From Prosthecochloris ethylica (GTDB taxonomy: Bacteria > Bacteroidota > Chlorobiia > Chlorobiales > Chlorobiaceae): 64,000 bases of DNA. A program made the position numbers and the translations under genes. The DNA lies in NCBI RefSeq assembly GCF_015234275.1, contig NZ_JADGII010000002.1; one strand, 5' to 3'. The notes beneath the pieces were generated by a model that was given only the letters and a program-made list of their open reading frames with translations, had not been told where the DNA came from and did no database searches. Below, piece after piece: positions 52,248-60,903 of the stretch (the stretch's first letter is position 1; every line of letters starts with the position of its first letter).

Positions 52248-53024
52248 TCAGGATGGGCGTGAGCAGAAAACAAGCATTCGTGGAGATGTTTCCGGATTGA
52301 ACGGAGATCCTGCATAATCACCGATCATGGAGATGTTCCTGAAGCCTTCCTCTTCGAGCAGCGCCGCAATGCCCTGTGGCGGAAACAGCCGCACAGATTC
52401 GCTGAATTCCAGGGTTTCCTCAGGCGAGGTGATCGTGATGTCCTTGATGACGCGGTCACCATGGATTCTGCGGTGCTCGTCAACGCTCAGGTTGTCGATG
52501 GTTTTACGACTGTGCGGCCTGAGGTTTTTTTTCAGGGGGGCCGGGTTGATGAGGTCGAGAACATACCATCCTCCTTTCGCCAGTGCCCTGAAGACGTTCC
52601 TGACGACCAGCCGGTCGTCGTCGGGGGAGTCGAAGTAGCCGAAGCTTGAAAAAAGCTGGACGACAAGATCGAAGGCATTCTCATCACTGACGGCTCTCAT
52701 GTCCTGTTGCGTACAGGTAAGAGGGAGGTGTTCTTCTCCGGCCTGTACGCGGGCGCACTGCAGGAGATAAGGAGAGAGGTCGTTAGCCGTGACGCTGAAC
52801 CCTTTTCGTGCAAATTCGAGGGCGTGACGTCCCGCTCCGCACGCGATATCCATGATCCGGTACGATGACGGATGATCGAGGGGCGGGCGGACAATACCGA
52901 GAATGGTATCGACGCAGCGCTTGGCTTCGGTTTCATCCCGGTGGCTGTAGAGCCTGAGGTAGAGCGGATGATTGAACCAGTCGGCAAACCAGCCGGAAGA
53001 GTGCTGTCGGTTGGAAGAGGTCAT
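52248..53024 (-). CDS. Class I SAM-dependent methyltransferase
   Basis: A 258-residue methyltransferase with motif I IMDIACGAGRHALEFARKGFSVTANDLS (about 57-84). A central LVVQLFSSFGYFD segment and FRALAKGGWYVLDLINP (about 142) follow. It belongs to the general methyltransferase-25 group. The substrate is unknown. Alone on the minus strand, its 3' end faces the exonuclease gene. Confidence 0.85.
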   Translation of the reverse strand: MTSSNRQHSSGWFADWFNHPLYLRLYSHRDETEAKRCVDTILGIVRPPLDHPSSYRIMDIACGAGRHALEFARKGFSVTANDLSPYLLQCARVQAGEEHLPLTCTQQDMRAVSDENAFDLVVQLFSSFGYFDSPDDDRLVVRNVFRALAKGGWYVLDLINPAPLKKNLRPHSRKTIDNLSVDEHRRIHGDRVIKDITITSPEETLEFSESVRLFPPQGIAALLEEEGFRNISMIGDYAGSPFNPETSPRMLVFCSRPS

Positions 53025-53109
53025 GGAAAAGGGAGGGTGAAACGGTGATATGCCCGTACTGCCGGAAGGTACGTTACCGTTCCCGCCGGCAGCTGGCCGT
53101 CAAGGCAGA

Positions 53110-53301
53110 TTACCTGGTTTCGCGGCTGATGAAATCCGAAAGGAATTTCTGCTCGTTTTCACCGCTTGGAATACGGACGTTTTTTTCCATGAATTTCCAT
53201 GCATTGGTTTTTTCCGATTTCACGGAATAAACCAGCTTGGCAACTTTGAAGTCAGCGCCTTTCTTCTTGGTTTTATCGCCGAATGTCTGGGTTTTTGCCA
53301 T
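53110..53301 (-). CDS. Small basic protein, DUF4295-like
   Basis: A 63-residue, lysine-rich protein starting MAKTQTFGDKTKKKG and continuing FKVAKLVYSVKSEKTNAWKFMEKNVRI. The VKSEKTNAWKF stretch recalls the DUF4295 family of Bacteroidota, small proteins encoded next to ribosomal genes. The resemblance is from memory and weak. Codon use and the sharp basic N-terminus favour a real gene over the shadow frames on the other strand. It lies in the spacer between the methyltransferase and pyrC. Confidence 0.6.
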   Translation of the reverse strand: MAKTQTFGDKTKKKGADFKVAKLVYSVKSEKTNAWKFMEKNVRIPSGENEQKFLSDFISRETR

Positions 53302-53409
53302 ATCTGGTACTCGATTATCGTTACTGGTTTACCGGTGGTATCCGGGTAAAAAAATCTGAACCGTAATTTAGTGAAATCACGGCTTTCTTCCAATACGTTT
53401 TTTCTGTTT

Positions 53410-54750
53410 TCAGTGAGTGTCAGGCTGTTCTTCCAGTCCGTGCAACTGCCCTTTATGACAGATCCCGATAGCGCGGCCGGTCATCGTTCTGCCGATAAAT
53501 GGAGAGTTCGACGCTTTCGACCGGATACGGTCTGCGCTGTACGTCCATGATTCCCGGGGATCGATGAAGGTGAAGTTTGCCGCATTCCCGGTTTCGAAAC
53601 GGATGCTCTCCAGCCCCATGATGGATCTTGGATTGATCGACAGCAGCTCGATGGCACGGGCCATGCTGATTCGTCCTGTCTCGACAAGTTCACTGATGGT
53701 CAGGCCAAGGGCTGTTTCCAGTCCGGTGATGCCGAAAGCGGCCTGGTCAGGCGGGCACTCTTTTTCATGGAGTGCATGCGGGGCATGGTCCGTGGCGATT
53801 GCGTCGATGGTGCCGTCGATGATCGCCTCGATGAGGGCTTCGTGGTTTTCCCGGCTGCACAGCGGGGGTTTCATGATGAAGTTGCCTTTCTGGTCAGCTT
53901 TGAAGAGGTCTTCTTCCGTCAGGGTGAAATGGTGCGGTGTGACTTCACATGTGACCCTGATGCCTTGTGCCCGTGCCTGCCTGACCTGGTCGAGGGCCCC
54001 TTTTGTGCTGATATGGGCGACGTGGTAGCGCGGCGCAGGAAGGTCAGGGCCGAATTTATGGCGTCCGAGATAGTCGAGAAGCATCATGTCGCGCCCAAGT
54101 GTTATCGCTTCAGCTACGTCGGGAATGCCTTTGAGCCCGAGCATGGCGGAGTATCGCCCTTCATTCATGATGCCGCCACGGGTGAGGCTGATGTCTTCGC
54201 AGTGCTGGATAAAGAGCATGTCGAAATTCGAGGCATATTCAAATGCCAGGCGCATGATGTTGCTGTTCTGGATCGCTGTTCCGTCATCGGAGACCGCTCT
54301 GACTCCGCATTTCGAGAGCCTTCCGAACGGTGCGAGGGTTTCACCTCCGCTCCCGACGGTCATGGCTGCAATGACTTCCATGTCGACAGGCAGCTGTCGC
54401 GCCTGTTCGCGGATATAGGCAACGGTCTGGGGGTTGTCGGTCACCGGTTTTGTGTTCGGCATCAGGGCCACGCCGGTGAAGCCTCCTGCAACCGCCGCAC
54501 GTGAACCGGTCTCGAGTGTTTCCTTGTATTCCTGGCCGGGTTCACGGAAGTGGCAGTGCATGTCGAACAGGCCCGGTACGATGAGCATGCCGTTCATGTC
54601 GATCGTGCGGTCACCGGTATGCGGGGCGATGTCGGCAGGACCTGTGGCGATCTCTTCGATCACGCCGCTGTCTGAAAGTTTTATGGAGCCTTCGCCGTCA
54701 AGGTTCTCTGCAGGATTGAGCAGGTGGGCTCGCTGGAAAATAATGCTCAT
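53410..54750 (-). CDS. pyrC: Dihydroorotase
   Basis: A 446-residue type I dihydroorotase of pyrimidine synthesis. The first metal motif is FDMHCHFREPGQEYKET (about 62-78), with GFTGVALMPNTKP, HCED, HVAHISTKGAL (about 245) and the late Asp in IDAIATDHAPHALHEK (about 312). It converts carbamoyl aspartate to dihydroorotate. The ATG at 54750 gives a normal length. It is 46 bases downstream of the fumarylacetoacetase-family gene on the same strand, so they may share a transcript. Confidence 0.95.
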   Translation of the reverse strand: MSIIFQRAHLLNPAENLDGEGSIKLSDSGVIEEIATGPADIAPHTGDRTIDMNGMLIVPGLFDMHCHFREPGQEYKETLETGSRAAVAGGFTGVALMPNTKPVTDNPQTVAYIREQARQLPVDMEVIAAMTVGSGGETLAPFGRLSKCGVRAVSDDGTAIQNSNIMRLAFEYASNFDMLFIQHCEDISLTRGGIMNEGRYSAMLGLKGIPDVAEAITLGRDMMLLDYLGRHKFGPDLPAPRYHVAHISTKGALDQVRQARAQGIRVTCEVTPHHFTLTEEDLFKADQKGNFIMKPPLCSRENHEALIEAIIDGTIDAIATDHAPHALHEKECPPDQAAFGITGLETALGLTISELVETGRISMARAIELLSINPRSIMGLESIRFETGNAANFTFIDPRESWTYSADRIRSKASNSPFIGRTMTGRAIGICHKGQLHGLEEQPDTH

Positions 54751-54796
54751 GGTGATGGTATCGAATGGGTTGTGTAATCGTTTGATGTCATGGTGT

Positions 54797-55516
54797 TCAG
54801 TCGATGCGGGCTGTCAGATGGACCAGCTCTTCAGGGCTCCGTCCGGCAGTGTGCTGCAGCAGTGATGCTCTCAGCCGGTCACCGGAGTGTACCGGGCCGA
54901 CCCCTTCAGGTGTTCCGGTGAATACCAGGTCGCCCCCGCGCAGCGTGTAGATGGCCGAAAGGTAGCTGATCAGCTCGTTCGGGGTCCAGATCATATCGGT
55001 CGCTCTGCCGTACTGTACCGCGCGATCATTGAGCGTCAGGCTGAATTCGAGGGAGCGGTACCCGTCGGTAGAGGCTGCGGGCACCATGTCGGAAACCAGT
55101 GCGCTTCTGTGGAAACCCTTGCTTTTGAGCCAGGGGTGGCCCTTGCCGCGCGATTCCTGCTGCACGTCCCGCAGGGTCATGTCGAGGCCGACCCCGTAGG
55201 CTGCGATGTACTGCTGTGCCTCCTCTGCACTGACGTTCCTGCAGTCCCGTTCGACCAGCAGGACCAGTTCGGCTTCGTAATGCATGTCGCATGACAGCGG
55301 TCTGCCATCGAGGCATGGAACGCCTGTCGTCTGCGATGTGGAGAGGGCTGTCGACGGCTTGAGAAAGATAATCGGTTCCTTCTCGCGGGAGGGGGCTGCA
55401 GCTGGTGGAGCGGACGGTTGTTCCCATGCGAGCATTTCCCTGGCATGGGCGGTATAGTTTTTCCCGACGCAGTAGATCGATGCAGGGGAAAGGGTATCCG
55501 ATGCAATAGGGTTCAT
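54797..55516 (-). CDS. Fumarylacetoacetate hydrolase family protein
   Basis: A 239-residue FAH-fold protein. The start IYCVGKNYTAHAREM, EPIIFLKPSTALS, DMHYEAELVLLVERDCRNV with its metal-binding acids (about 78-92) and GDLVFTGTPEGVGPVHSGDRL (about 195) match the family. Members are acylpyruvases, oxaloacetate decarboxylases or hydratases; most single-domain bacterial ones handle 2-oxo acids. The exact substrate is not evident. Its leader, shared with the divergent cyclo-ligase gene, holds a conspicuous hairpin. Confidence 0.87.
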   Translation of the reverse strand: MNPIASDTLSPASIYCVGKNYTAHAREMLAWEQPSAPPAAAPSREKEPIIFLKPSTALSTSQTTGVPCLDGRPLSCDMHYEAELVLLVERDCRNVSAEEAQQYIAAYGVGLDMTLRDVQQESRGKGHPWLKSKGFHRSALVSDMVPAASTDGYRSLEFSLTLNDRAVQYGRATDMIWTPNELISYLSAIYTLRGGDLVFTGTPEGVGPVHSGDRLRASLLQHTAGRSPEELVHLTARID

Positions 55517-55552
55517 CTCCGGTTCATCTCATGGTTGACTGTTCTGATGTAA

Positions 55553-55600
55553 TGTAACGATCCTGGCTTAAAACGCCAGCAACGTTACATCTGCGTTACA
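55553..55600. promoter_or_regulatory. Two-part hairpin with repeated CGTTACA
   Basis: TGTAACG (55553-55559) pairs with CGTTACA (55583-55589), and inside it CTGGC (55563-55567) pairs with GCCAG (55575-55579) around a 7-base loop. A second CGTTACA at 55594-55600 could compete for the same partner. It sits between divergent start codons. It could be an operator with three half-sites or an RNA leader element. Confidence 0.45.
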
Positions 55601-55693
55601 ATATCCTGTATTTCCTGTATCTTTTGTTAAATTATCTATTTGAACTATTTGGCTCTATGTGCGTGAGGTGACGGATCCCGGCAGTGAAACAGT

Positions 55694-56293
55694 ATGCAGC
55701 ATCATGACAGCAACCCGCAATCCCTGAAGCAAGACCTTCGTCAACGCATGATTGCACAGAGACGAAAGCTGGACAGGGAGGAGTGGAAGAGGAAAAGCCA
55801 ACTGGTGGCCGAACATCTTTTCGGTGTTCCCTGGTTTGTGCAGTCACGACACGTGATGCTGTATCTTGCCATCGAACCTCATCGTGAAGTCGACACGTCA
55901 GCGATCGTCAGCTATTGTGAACAGAGCGGCAAAAAGGTTTCGGTGCCCCTGGTGAGGGGCGAGCGGCTCCTGGTTGCCAGCTACCGCAGTGTCGACCCGC
56001 TGGAGAGGGGGCTTTTCGGTCAGTCGGAACCGGTATCTCCTCTGACGCCTTCAACGCTGCCCCAGGTCGTCATCACTCCTGTTGTCGCTGTTGACAGAAG
56101 CGGAGAGCGTCTTGGCTACGGGGCGGGATATTATGATCGCTTTTTTGCCGATCTCCAGCAAGCCGGTCATACGTTTGTCGCCATCGGCCTGGCTTTCGAT
56201 CAGCAGCTTGTTTCCTGCCTGCCGTCAGACCCCTGGGACCGCAGGCTCGATTGCATCGTGACCGAAAAAGAAATTATCCCAGTTCAAACATAA
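55694..56293 (+). CDS. 5-formyltetrahydrofolate cyclo-ligase
   Basis: A 199-residue enzyme that turns 5-formyl-THF into 5,10-methenyl-THF with ATP. The C-terminal nucleotide and folate-binding segment VVAVDRSGERLGYGAGYYDRFFADL (about 133-157) is diagnostic, as is the early QDLRQRMIAQRRKLD. It is 16 bases ahead of ppk. In many bacteria this gene follows the 6S RNA gene, but no 6S RNA could be folded here. Confidence 0.93.
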   Translation: MQHHDSNPQSLKQDLRQRMIAQRRKLDREEWKRKSQLVAEHLFGVPWFVQSRHVMLYLAIEPHREVDTSAIVSYCEQSGKKVSVPLVRGERLLVASYRSVDPLERGLFGQSEPVSPLTPSTLPQVVITPVVAVDRSGERLGYGAGYYDRFFADLQQAGHTFVAIGLAFDQQLVSCLPSDPWDRRLDCIVTEKEIIPVQT

Positions 56294-56309
56294 CCTATAC
56301 CAGCTTTCT

Positions 56310-58451
56310 ATGATGGAACATACTCCTGCAGCACCAGGCGGGGCACAGCAGTCACCGGATTTCAGCAGTCCTGCATATTACGTGAACCGTGAGCTCAGCT
56401 GGATGGAGTTTAACCAGCGTGTTCTCGAAGAAGCCCTGACGCCTGATGAACATCCGCTTCTGGAGCGCGTGAAATTTATTTCGATTTTCAGTTCCAACCT
56501 GGATGAATTTTTCATGATTCGTGTGGCCGGGCTGGAGGACCAGTACGAAGCAGGGGTTCAGGACCGTTCTGTCGATGGCCTGACCCCTCTCGAGCAGCTG
56601 GAAAAGATTCGCGAGCGCGTTATCGAGCAGTTCCGGCAGCGGGATGAATGCCTGTACAAGGATATCGCTCCGCGCCTCAAGGACAACGGCATCGATTTTG
56701 TGTCGTGCCGTTCTCTTTCGGACGGCAACCGGGAAGTCCTGGAGCAGTATTTCCGCAATGAGATTTTTCCCGTTCTCACGCCACTGGCGTTTGATACCGG
56801 TCATCCCTTTCCGTTTGTCTCCAATCTCTCGCTCAATCTCGCTATCGAGCTGGAGGATATCGAGTCGGGAACGATGAAATTCGCCCGGGTCAAGGTGCCG
56901 AGCATCCTGCCGAGAATTCTGCGTCTGGACCAGATTGACGGTCTTGATTTCGGTGACGACCGTATCCGGCTTCTCTGGCTCGATGAGCTCATTACCGAGC
57001 ACCTTGAGCAGCTGTTTCCTCACATGCGCATCGTTCAGGCATACCCGTTCCGGGTTATCCGGGATGCCGATATCGAGATCGAGGAGGATGAAGCCGGCGA
57101 TCTGCTCGAAACCATCGAGCAGGGGATACGTTCACGCCGTTACGGCAAGGTCGTCCGCCTGGATATCACGCCGCAGATGCCCGAGCCCATCCGGAAGCTG
57201 CTCATGAAACATCTCGAGGTCGGTCCGCGCAGCGTGTACGAAATACCGGGTTCTCTTGGATTGAGCGGCCTGATGGAGCTGATGCGTATCGAGCGGCCGG
57301 AACTGAAGGATGAGCCGTTTGCCCCGAGCAATCCTCTCGAAGACCGTGTGGGGGGAGATGTGTTCAGCGCCATCCGCCAGGGTGACCAGCTGCTGTATCA
57401 TCCCTACGATTCATTTCAGCCGGTGGTGGACCTCATCAACCAGGCTGCGCGCGATCCGCAGGTGCTGTCGATCAAGCAGACCCTGTACCGCGTAGGCAGT
57501 AATTCACCTGTCGTCAAGGCGCTCATGCATGCCGTGGAAGAAGGCAAGCAGGTCGCCGTACTGGTTGAACTGAAGGCACGGTTCGATGAAGAGAACAACA
57601 TTGTCTGGGCACGGGCGCTGGAAGATGTCGGCGCTCATGTGATCTACGGCCTGGTCGGGCTCAAGACCCATGCAAAGCTGACGCTCATCGTACGCAGGGA
57701 GCAGGACAAGCTGAAACGGTACCTGCATCTCGGTACCGGGAATTATAATCCCACGACAGCTAAAATCTACACGGACTACAGTTTTCTGACCGCCAATGAA
57801 GCGCTGGCCGAAGATGTCTCGGAACTCTTCAATGCCCTGACCGGTTATTCTAAGCACACGGCGTACCGGAAGCTGATCGTCTCTCCGATCAACACGCGGC
57901 AGCGTATCATCAGCATGATCGAACGTGAAGCCGAATGGCACCGGAAGGAGGGAAACGGCAGGATTATCATGAAAATGAATTCTCTTGTAGACCGCCGTAC
58001 CATCAAGGCGCTCTACAAGGCATCATGCGCTGGTGTGAAGATCGACCTCATCATCCGCGGAATATGCTGCCTGATTCCGGGAATCAACGGTGTGAGCGAC
58101 AACATACGGGTTGTCAGTGTGATCGGGAGATTTTTAGAACACAGCAGGGCTTATTATTTTCGCAACGGGGGAATGGATGAGCTGTTCCTCGGAAGTGCCG
58201 ATATCATGCCCCGGAATCTCGATCACAGGGTCGAAGTTCTTTTTCCGGTACCGGACAGTGAACTGGTTGATGTCGTCAGGTCCGAGCTCGAGCTTATCCT
58301 GAGCGACAATGTCAAGTCGTGGCAGATGAACCCCGACGGGGCTTACTCGAAAGTCACCGATGACCGTCCACAAGTGAACAGTCAGAGCGTGTTTCTTCAG
58401 CAGGCCGCAATGAAAAAATCAATCAGTAAATTTAAAGTCAACGGATTATGA
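56310..58451 (+). CDS. ppk: Polyphosphate kinase 1
   Basis: A 713-residue Ppk1, which polymerises ATP gamma-phosphate into polyphosphate at the membrane. The N domain starts YVNRELSWMEFNQRVLEEA (about 24). SIKQTLYRVGSNSPVVKALMHAVEEGKQV (about 390), the active histidine in GLKTHAKLTLIVRRE (about 452) and the second PLD-like half RGICCLIPGI (about 584) are clear. It overlaps rpiB by four bases. It forms a functional link with the CHAD/ParA pair 10 kb upstream. Confidence 0.97.
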   Translation: MMEHTPAAPGGAQQSPDFSSPAYYVNRELSWMEFNQRVLEEALTPDEHPLLERVKFISIFSSNLDEFFMIRVAGLEDQYEAGVQDRSVDGLTPLEQLEKIRERVIEQFRQRDECLYKDIAPRLKDNGIDFVSCRSLSDGNREVLEQYFRNEIFPVLTPLAFDTGHPFPFVSNLSLNLAIELEDIESGTMKFARVKVPSILPRILRLDQIDGLDFGDDRIRLLWLDELITEHLEQLFPHMRIVQAYPFRVIRDADIEIEEDEAGDLLETIEQGIRSRRYGKVVRLDITPQMPEPIRKLLMKHLEVGPRSVYEIPGSLGLSGLMELMRIERPELKDEPFAPSNPLEDRVGGDVFSAIRQGDQLLYHPYDSFQPVVDLINQAARDPQVLSIKQTLYRVGSNSPVVKALMHAVEEGKQVAVLVELKARFDEENNIVWARALEDVGAHVIYGLVGLKTHAKLTLIVRREQDKLKRYLHLGTGNYNPTTAKIYTDYSFLTANEALAEDVSELFNALTGYSKHTAYRKLIVSPINTRQRIISMIEREAEWHRKEGNGRIIMKMNSLVDRRTIKALYKASCAGVKIDLIIRGICCLIPGINGVSDNIRVVSVIGRFLEHSRAYYFRNGGMDELFLGSADIMPRNLDHRVEVLFPVPDSELVDVVRSELELILSDNVKSWQMNPDGAYSKVTDDRPQVNSQSVFLQQAAMKKSISKFKVNGL

Positions 58452-58876
58452 AAATTGCTATCGGAAGCGATCATGCGGGGTACGAACTGAAAAAAACCGT
58501 CAGGGCCTGGCTTGAAGAACACGGCCATGAGGTGAACGATATGGGGCCGTATTCCGATGAATCGGTAGATTATCCTGATTATGCCCACAAGGTCGCCCGT
58601 GCGGTTGCCGACGGGTCCTGTGACCAGGGTGTGCTTTTGTGTGGTTCTGGAGTCGGGGTATCGATTTCAGCCAACAAGATTTCCGGTATCCGGGCGGCAC
58701 TGGCGTTCAATCCGGAAATTGCCAGCCTTGCCCGTCAGCATAACAATGCCAATGTCATCTGCTTTCCTGCGCGTTTTACCGATGCTGAAACCATCCGCCA
58801 GAGCCTGGATAACTGGTTTTCCGCAGATTTCGAGGGTGGGCGTCATGAACGCCGGGTCAATAAAATCGAGCCGTAA
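58448..58876 (+). CDS. rpiB: Ribose-5-phosphate isomerase B
   Basis: A 142-residue RpiB/LacAB enzyme interconverting ribulose 5-phosphate and ribose 5-phosphate in the pentose phosphate (and Calvin-like) pathway. The start KIAIGSDHAGYELKKTV and the catalytic-cysteine segment GVLLCGSGVGVSISANK (about 60-76) are typical. Its ATG overlaps the ppk stop by four bases, so it is translationally coupled to Ppk1. An AcuB-like CBS gene follows. Confidence 0.96.
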   Translation: MKIAIGSDHAGYELKKTVRAWLEEHGHEVNDMGPYSDESVDYPDYAHKVARAVADGSCDQGVLLCGSGVGVSISANKISGIRAALAFNPEIASLARQHNNANVICFPARFTDAETIRQSLDNWFSADFEGGRHERRVNKIEP

Positions 58877-58891
58877 GGCCTGCGCTGCATC

Positions 58892-59575
58892 ATGAGCATG
58901 TTACGACAGTATATCGATCACTCCCGCCCGGTGCTCCGGCCCGAAGAGCCGGTCGTCCGGGCCCTGGAAATCCTCGAGGAGGCCGGCAGGACGGCTGCCC
59001 CTGTTGTCGGTGGACAACACCTTCTCGCTGTTGTCCGGACCGGTGATCTCCGGCAGGTTCTCATGGATGCCGGGGACGGTGAGACAGTTCCGGTCGGGGA
59101 GGTCGACAGTCCTGCCGTCGCGTTTCTTCGGGAGGATGCCCATCTCCTGGATGCAGTGCGTGAGATGGTCGGTTCCGGCATGGATTTCATGCCGGTTCTC
59201 TCTCTCGACGATCGTTACGTCGGTACCGCGGAACTGCGTTCACTCCTGAAGGATGTGTGCAGGCTCTACCATCTTGAACCCGATGAAGCGACCGTGGAGC
59301 TCGAAGTCCCCGCCATCGGGATCAGGGTTTCTGAAATCGTTCATGCTCTCGAAAAGAACGATGCCACCGTGCTCAGTTTCGGGGTGCAGACTCCGGAACC
59401 TGATGCAGAAGGCATGCTGATTACGTTTCGTGTATCGACCACGGATCTCTACAGGCTTGTCAAGAACCTCGAGAACTACGGTTATCTTGTGGTCTACCAT
59501 ACCCCGTTTTCCGCTGAAGGAGGAGATGAACTGCGTGACAAGGCCCTTGAGTTCATGCGCTATATCGACATGTGA
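58892..59575 (+). CDS. CBS-domain protein, AcuB-like
   Basis: A 227-residue protein with two CBS motifs (about 5-60 and 68-128: VVRALEILEEAGRTAAPVVGG and HLLDAVREMVGSGMDFMPV). The C-terminal half reads as an ACT-like fold (VELEVPAIGIRVSEIVHALEKNDATVLSF). AcuB and relatives bind AMP or ATP and regulate an enzyme. The partner is unknown here. It follows rpiB by 15 bases and is probably on the same transcript as ygfA-ppk-rpiB. Confidence 0.82.
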   Translation: MSMLRQYIDHSRPVLRPEEPVVRALEILEEAGRTAAPVVGGQHLLAVVRTGDLRQVLMDAGDGETVPVGEVDSPAVAFLREDAHLLDAVREMVGSGMDFMPVLSLDDRYVGTAELRSLLKDVCRLYHLEPDEATVELEVPAIGIRVSEIVHALEKNDATVLSFGVQTPEPDAEGMLITFRVSTTDLYRLVKNLENYGYLVVYHTPFSAEGGDELRDKALEFMRYIDM

Positions 59576-59631
59576 CGCTGTTCTTCACTCCCTGCTTTCG
59601 CGATTGTCTTTCCATTCAGTAAACCAGTTTT

Positions 59632-60852
59632 ATGTCAGAATCATCCATTCGGCTACCAGAGTATATCAGGCATGCCGCCCGGGAGCTTTACCCGGGAATT
59701 GTCAGTGTCCGGCGCGATATCCATCGGCACCCGGAACTCTCTTTTCAGGAGTTCCGGACCACCGGGCTGATCCGTTCGTACCTCGAAGGATTGGGGCTCG
59801 AAATCGGGCCGCAGTATCTCGAGACCGGGTGCGTCGCATTGTTGCGCGGAACCGCCCGGGTCTCTTCATCTGAAAAGAGAGCGGCCGTGGCTTTGAGGGC
59901 TGATATCGATGCCCTTCCTGTACAGGAAGAAAACAGTTCGGAGTTCTGTTCAACTTCTGCCGGATGCATGCATGCATGCGGACATGACATGCATACGGCG
60001 ATTCTGCTCGGTACAGCGTCACTGCTCGCCGGTATGCGCGAGCGCATACCGGGCGATATTCTCTTTATTTTTCAGCCGGCAGAAGAGAAAGCGCCGGGCG
60101 GGGCTCGACCCATGCTCGAAGCCGGGCTCTTCAGCGATTATTGTCCATCGGCGGTTTTTGCTCTTCACTGTTTCCCGCATATCGCTACAGGCAATGTAGC
60201 TCTCAGGGAGGGGAGCCTGATGGCTGCCGCTGATGAACTGTACCTGACCGTTCGCGGCCAAGGCGGTCATGCTTCCGCGCCCCATCATGCCGCAGATCCG
60301 ATTCTTGCCTCGGCGCACATCGTGACGGCCCTGCAGCATCTTGTCAGCAGGGTTGCCTCTCCTTACGAGCAGGCCGTGGTGTCCGTGAGTTCGATTCACG
60401 GGGGGCATGCGACCAATGTGATCCCTGGCAGCGTGGAGATGTCGGGTACCATGCGGACGATGAACGAGTCGCTTCGCAGCACATTTCATGAGCGGTTCGA
60501 GCGAGCCGTCAGGGATGTCGCTTCCGCGTTCGGCACCACGGCCGAGGTGAACATCGTGCATGGCTATCCGGTGCTCTCGAACGATGCACGGATGACGGCA
60601 CTCGCCAGGCAGGCAGCTGTGGAGATTCTCGGCGAGCGACACGTGGAGGAAGGTGACCCCCTGATGACGGCAGAGGACTTTTCGTATTATCTGCAGGAGT
60701 GCCCCGGAACCTTTATCCAGCTCGGAACGGGCCCTGCGGGGGATAACAGCGGCGAGCCATTGCACTCTTCACGTTTCGAGCCCGATGAGCGAGCTCTGGA
60801 AACCGGTATGAACGTCATGAGCGCTGTCGCCATGAAAGCGCTCCGGGGATGA
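59632..60852 (+). CDS. M20-family amidohydrolase
   Basis: A 406-residue metallo-amidohydrolase. IHRHPELSFQEF (about 30), the metal-binding HACGHDMHTAILLG (about 108-121), FQPAEEKAPGGARPML (about 148) and the dimerisation-domain segment VRGQGGHASAPH (about 205) mark the IAA-amino-acid hydrolase/HipO/AbgA group. It would hydrolyse N-acyl or aminobenzoyl amino acids. Zinc or manganese binding is expected. ATG 59632 is used. It ends 51 bases before the convergent aldolase gene, with a hairpin between. Confidence 0.9.
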   Translation: MSESSIRLPEYIRHAARELYPGIVSVRRDIHRHPELSFQEFRTTGLIRSYLEGLGLEIGPQYLETGCVALLRGTARVSSSEKRAAVALRADIDALPVQEENSSEFCSTSAGCMHACGHDMHTAILLGTASLLAGMRERIPGDILFIFQPAEEKAPGGARPMLEAGLFSDYCPSAVFALHCFPHIATGNVALREGSLMAAADELYLTVRGQGGHASAPHHAADPILASAHIVTALQHLVSRVASPYEQAVVSVSSIHGGHATNVIPGSVEMSGTMRTMNESLRSTFHERFERAVRDVASAFGTTAEVNIVHGYPVLSNDARMTALARQAAVEILGERHVEEGDPLMTAEDFSYYLQECPGTFIQLGTGPAGDNSGEPLHSSRFEPDERALETGMNVMSAVAMKALRG

Positions 60853-60862
60853 AGCCCGGGGC

Positions 60863-60885
60863 AAGCGGCCCGGCACGGGCCGCTT
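60863..60885. terminator. Strong hairpin between convergent genes
   Basis: A perfect 10-bp GC-rich stem (AAGCGGCCCG and CGGGCCGCTT) with a GCA loop lies between the M20 and aldolase stop codons. No T-run follows on either strand, so it may act through factor-dependent termination or protect mRNA ends. Confidence 0.5.
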
Positions 60886-60903
60886 GAGGGCGGCGGGGTA
60901 GCG

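Noticed and set aside
55517..55693. 6S RNA upstream of the 5-FTHF cyclo-ligase gene, as in many Proteobacteria
   Set aside because: The spacer is the right size but does not fold into a long rod with a central open bubble; only the short CGTTACA hairpin is seen.
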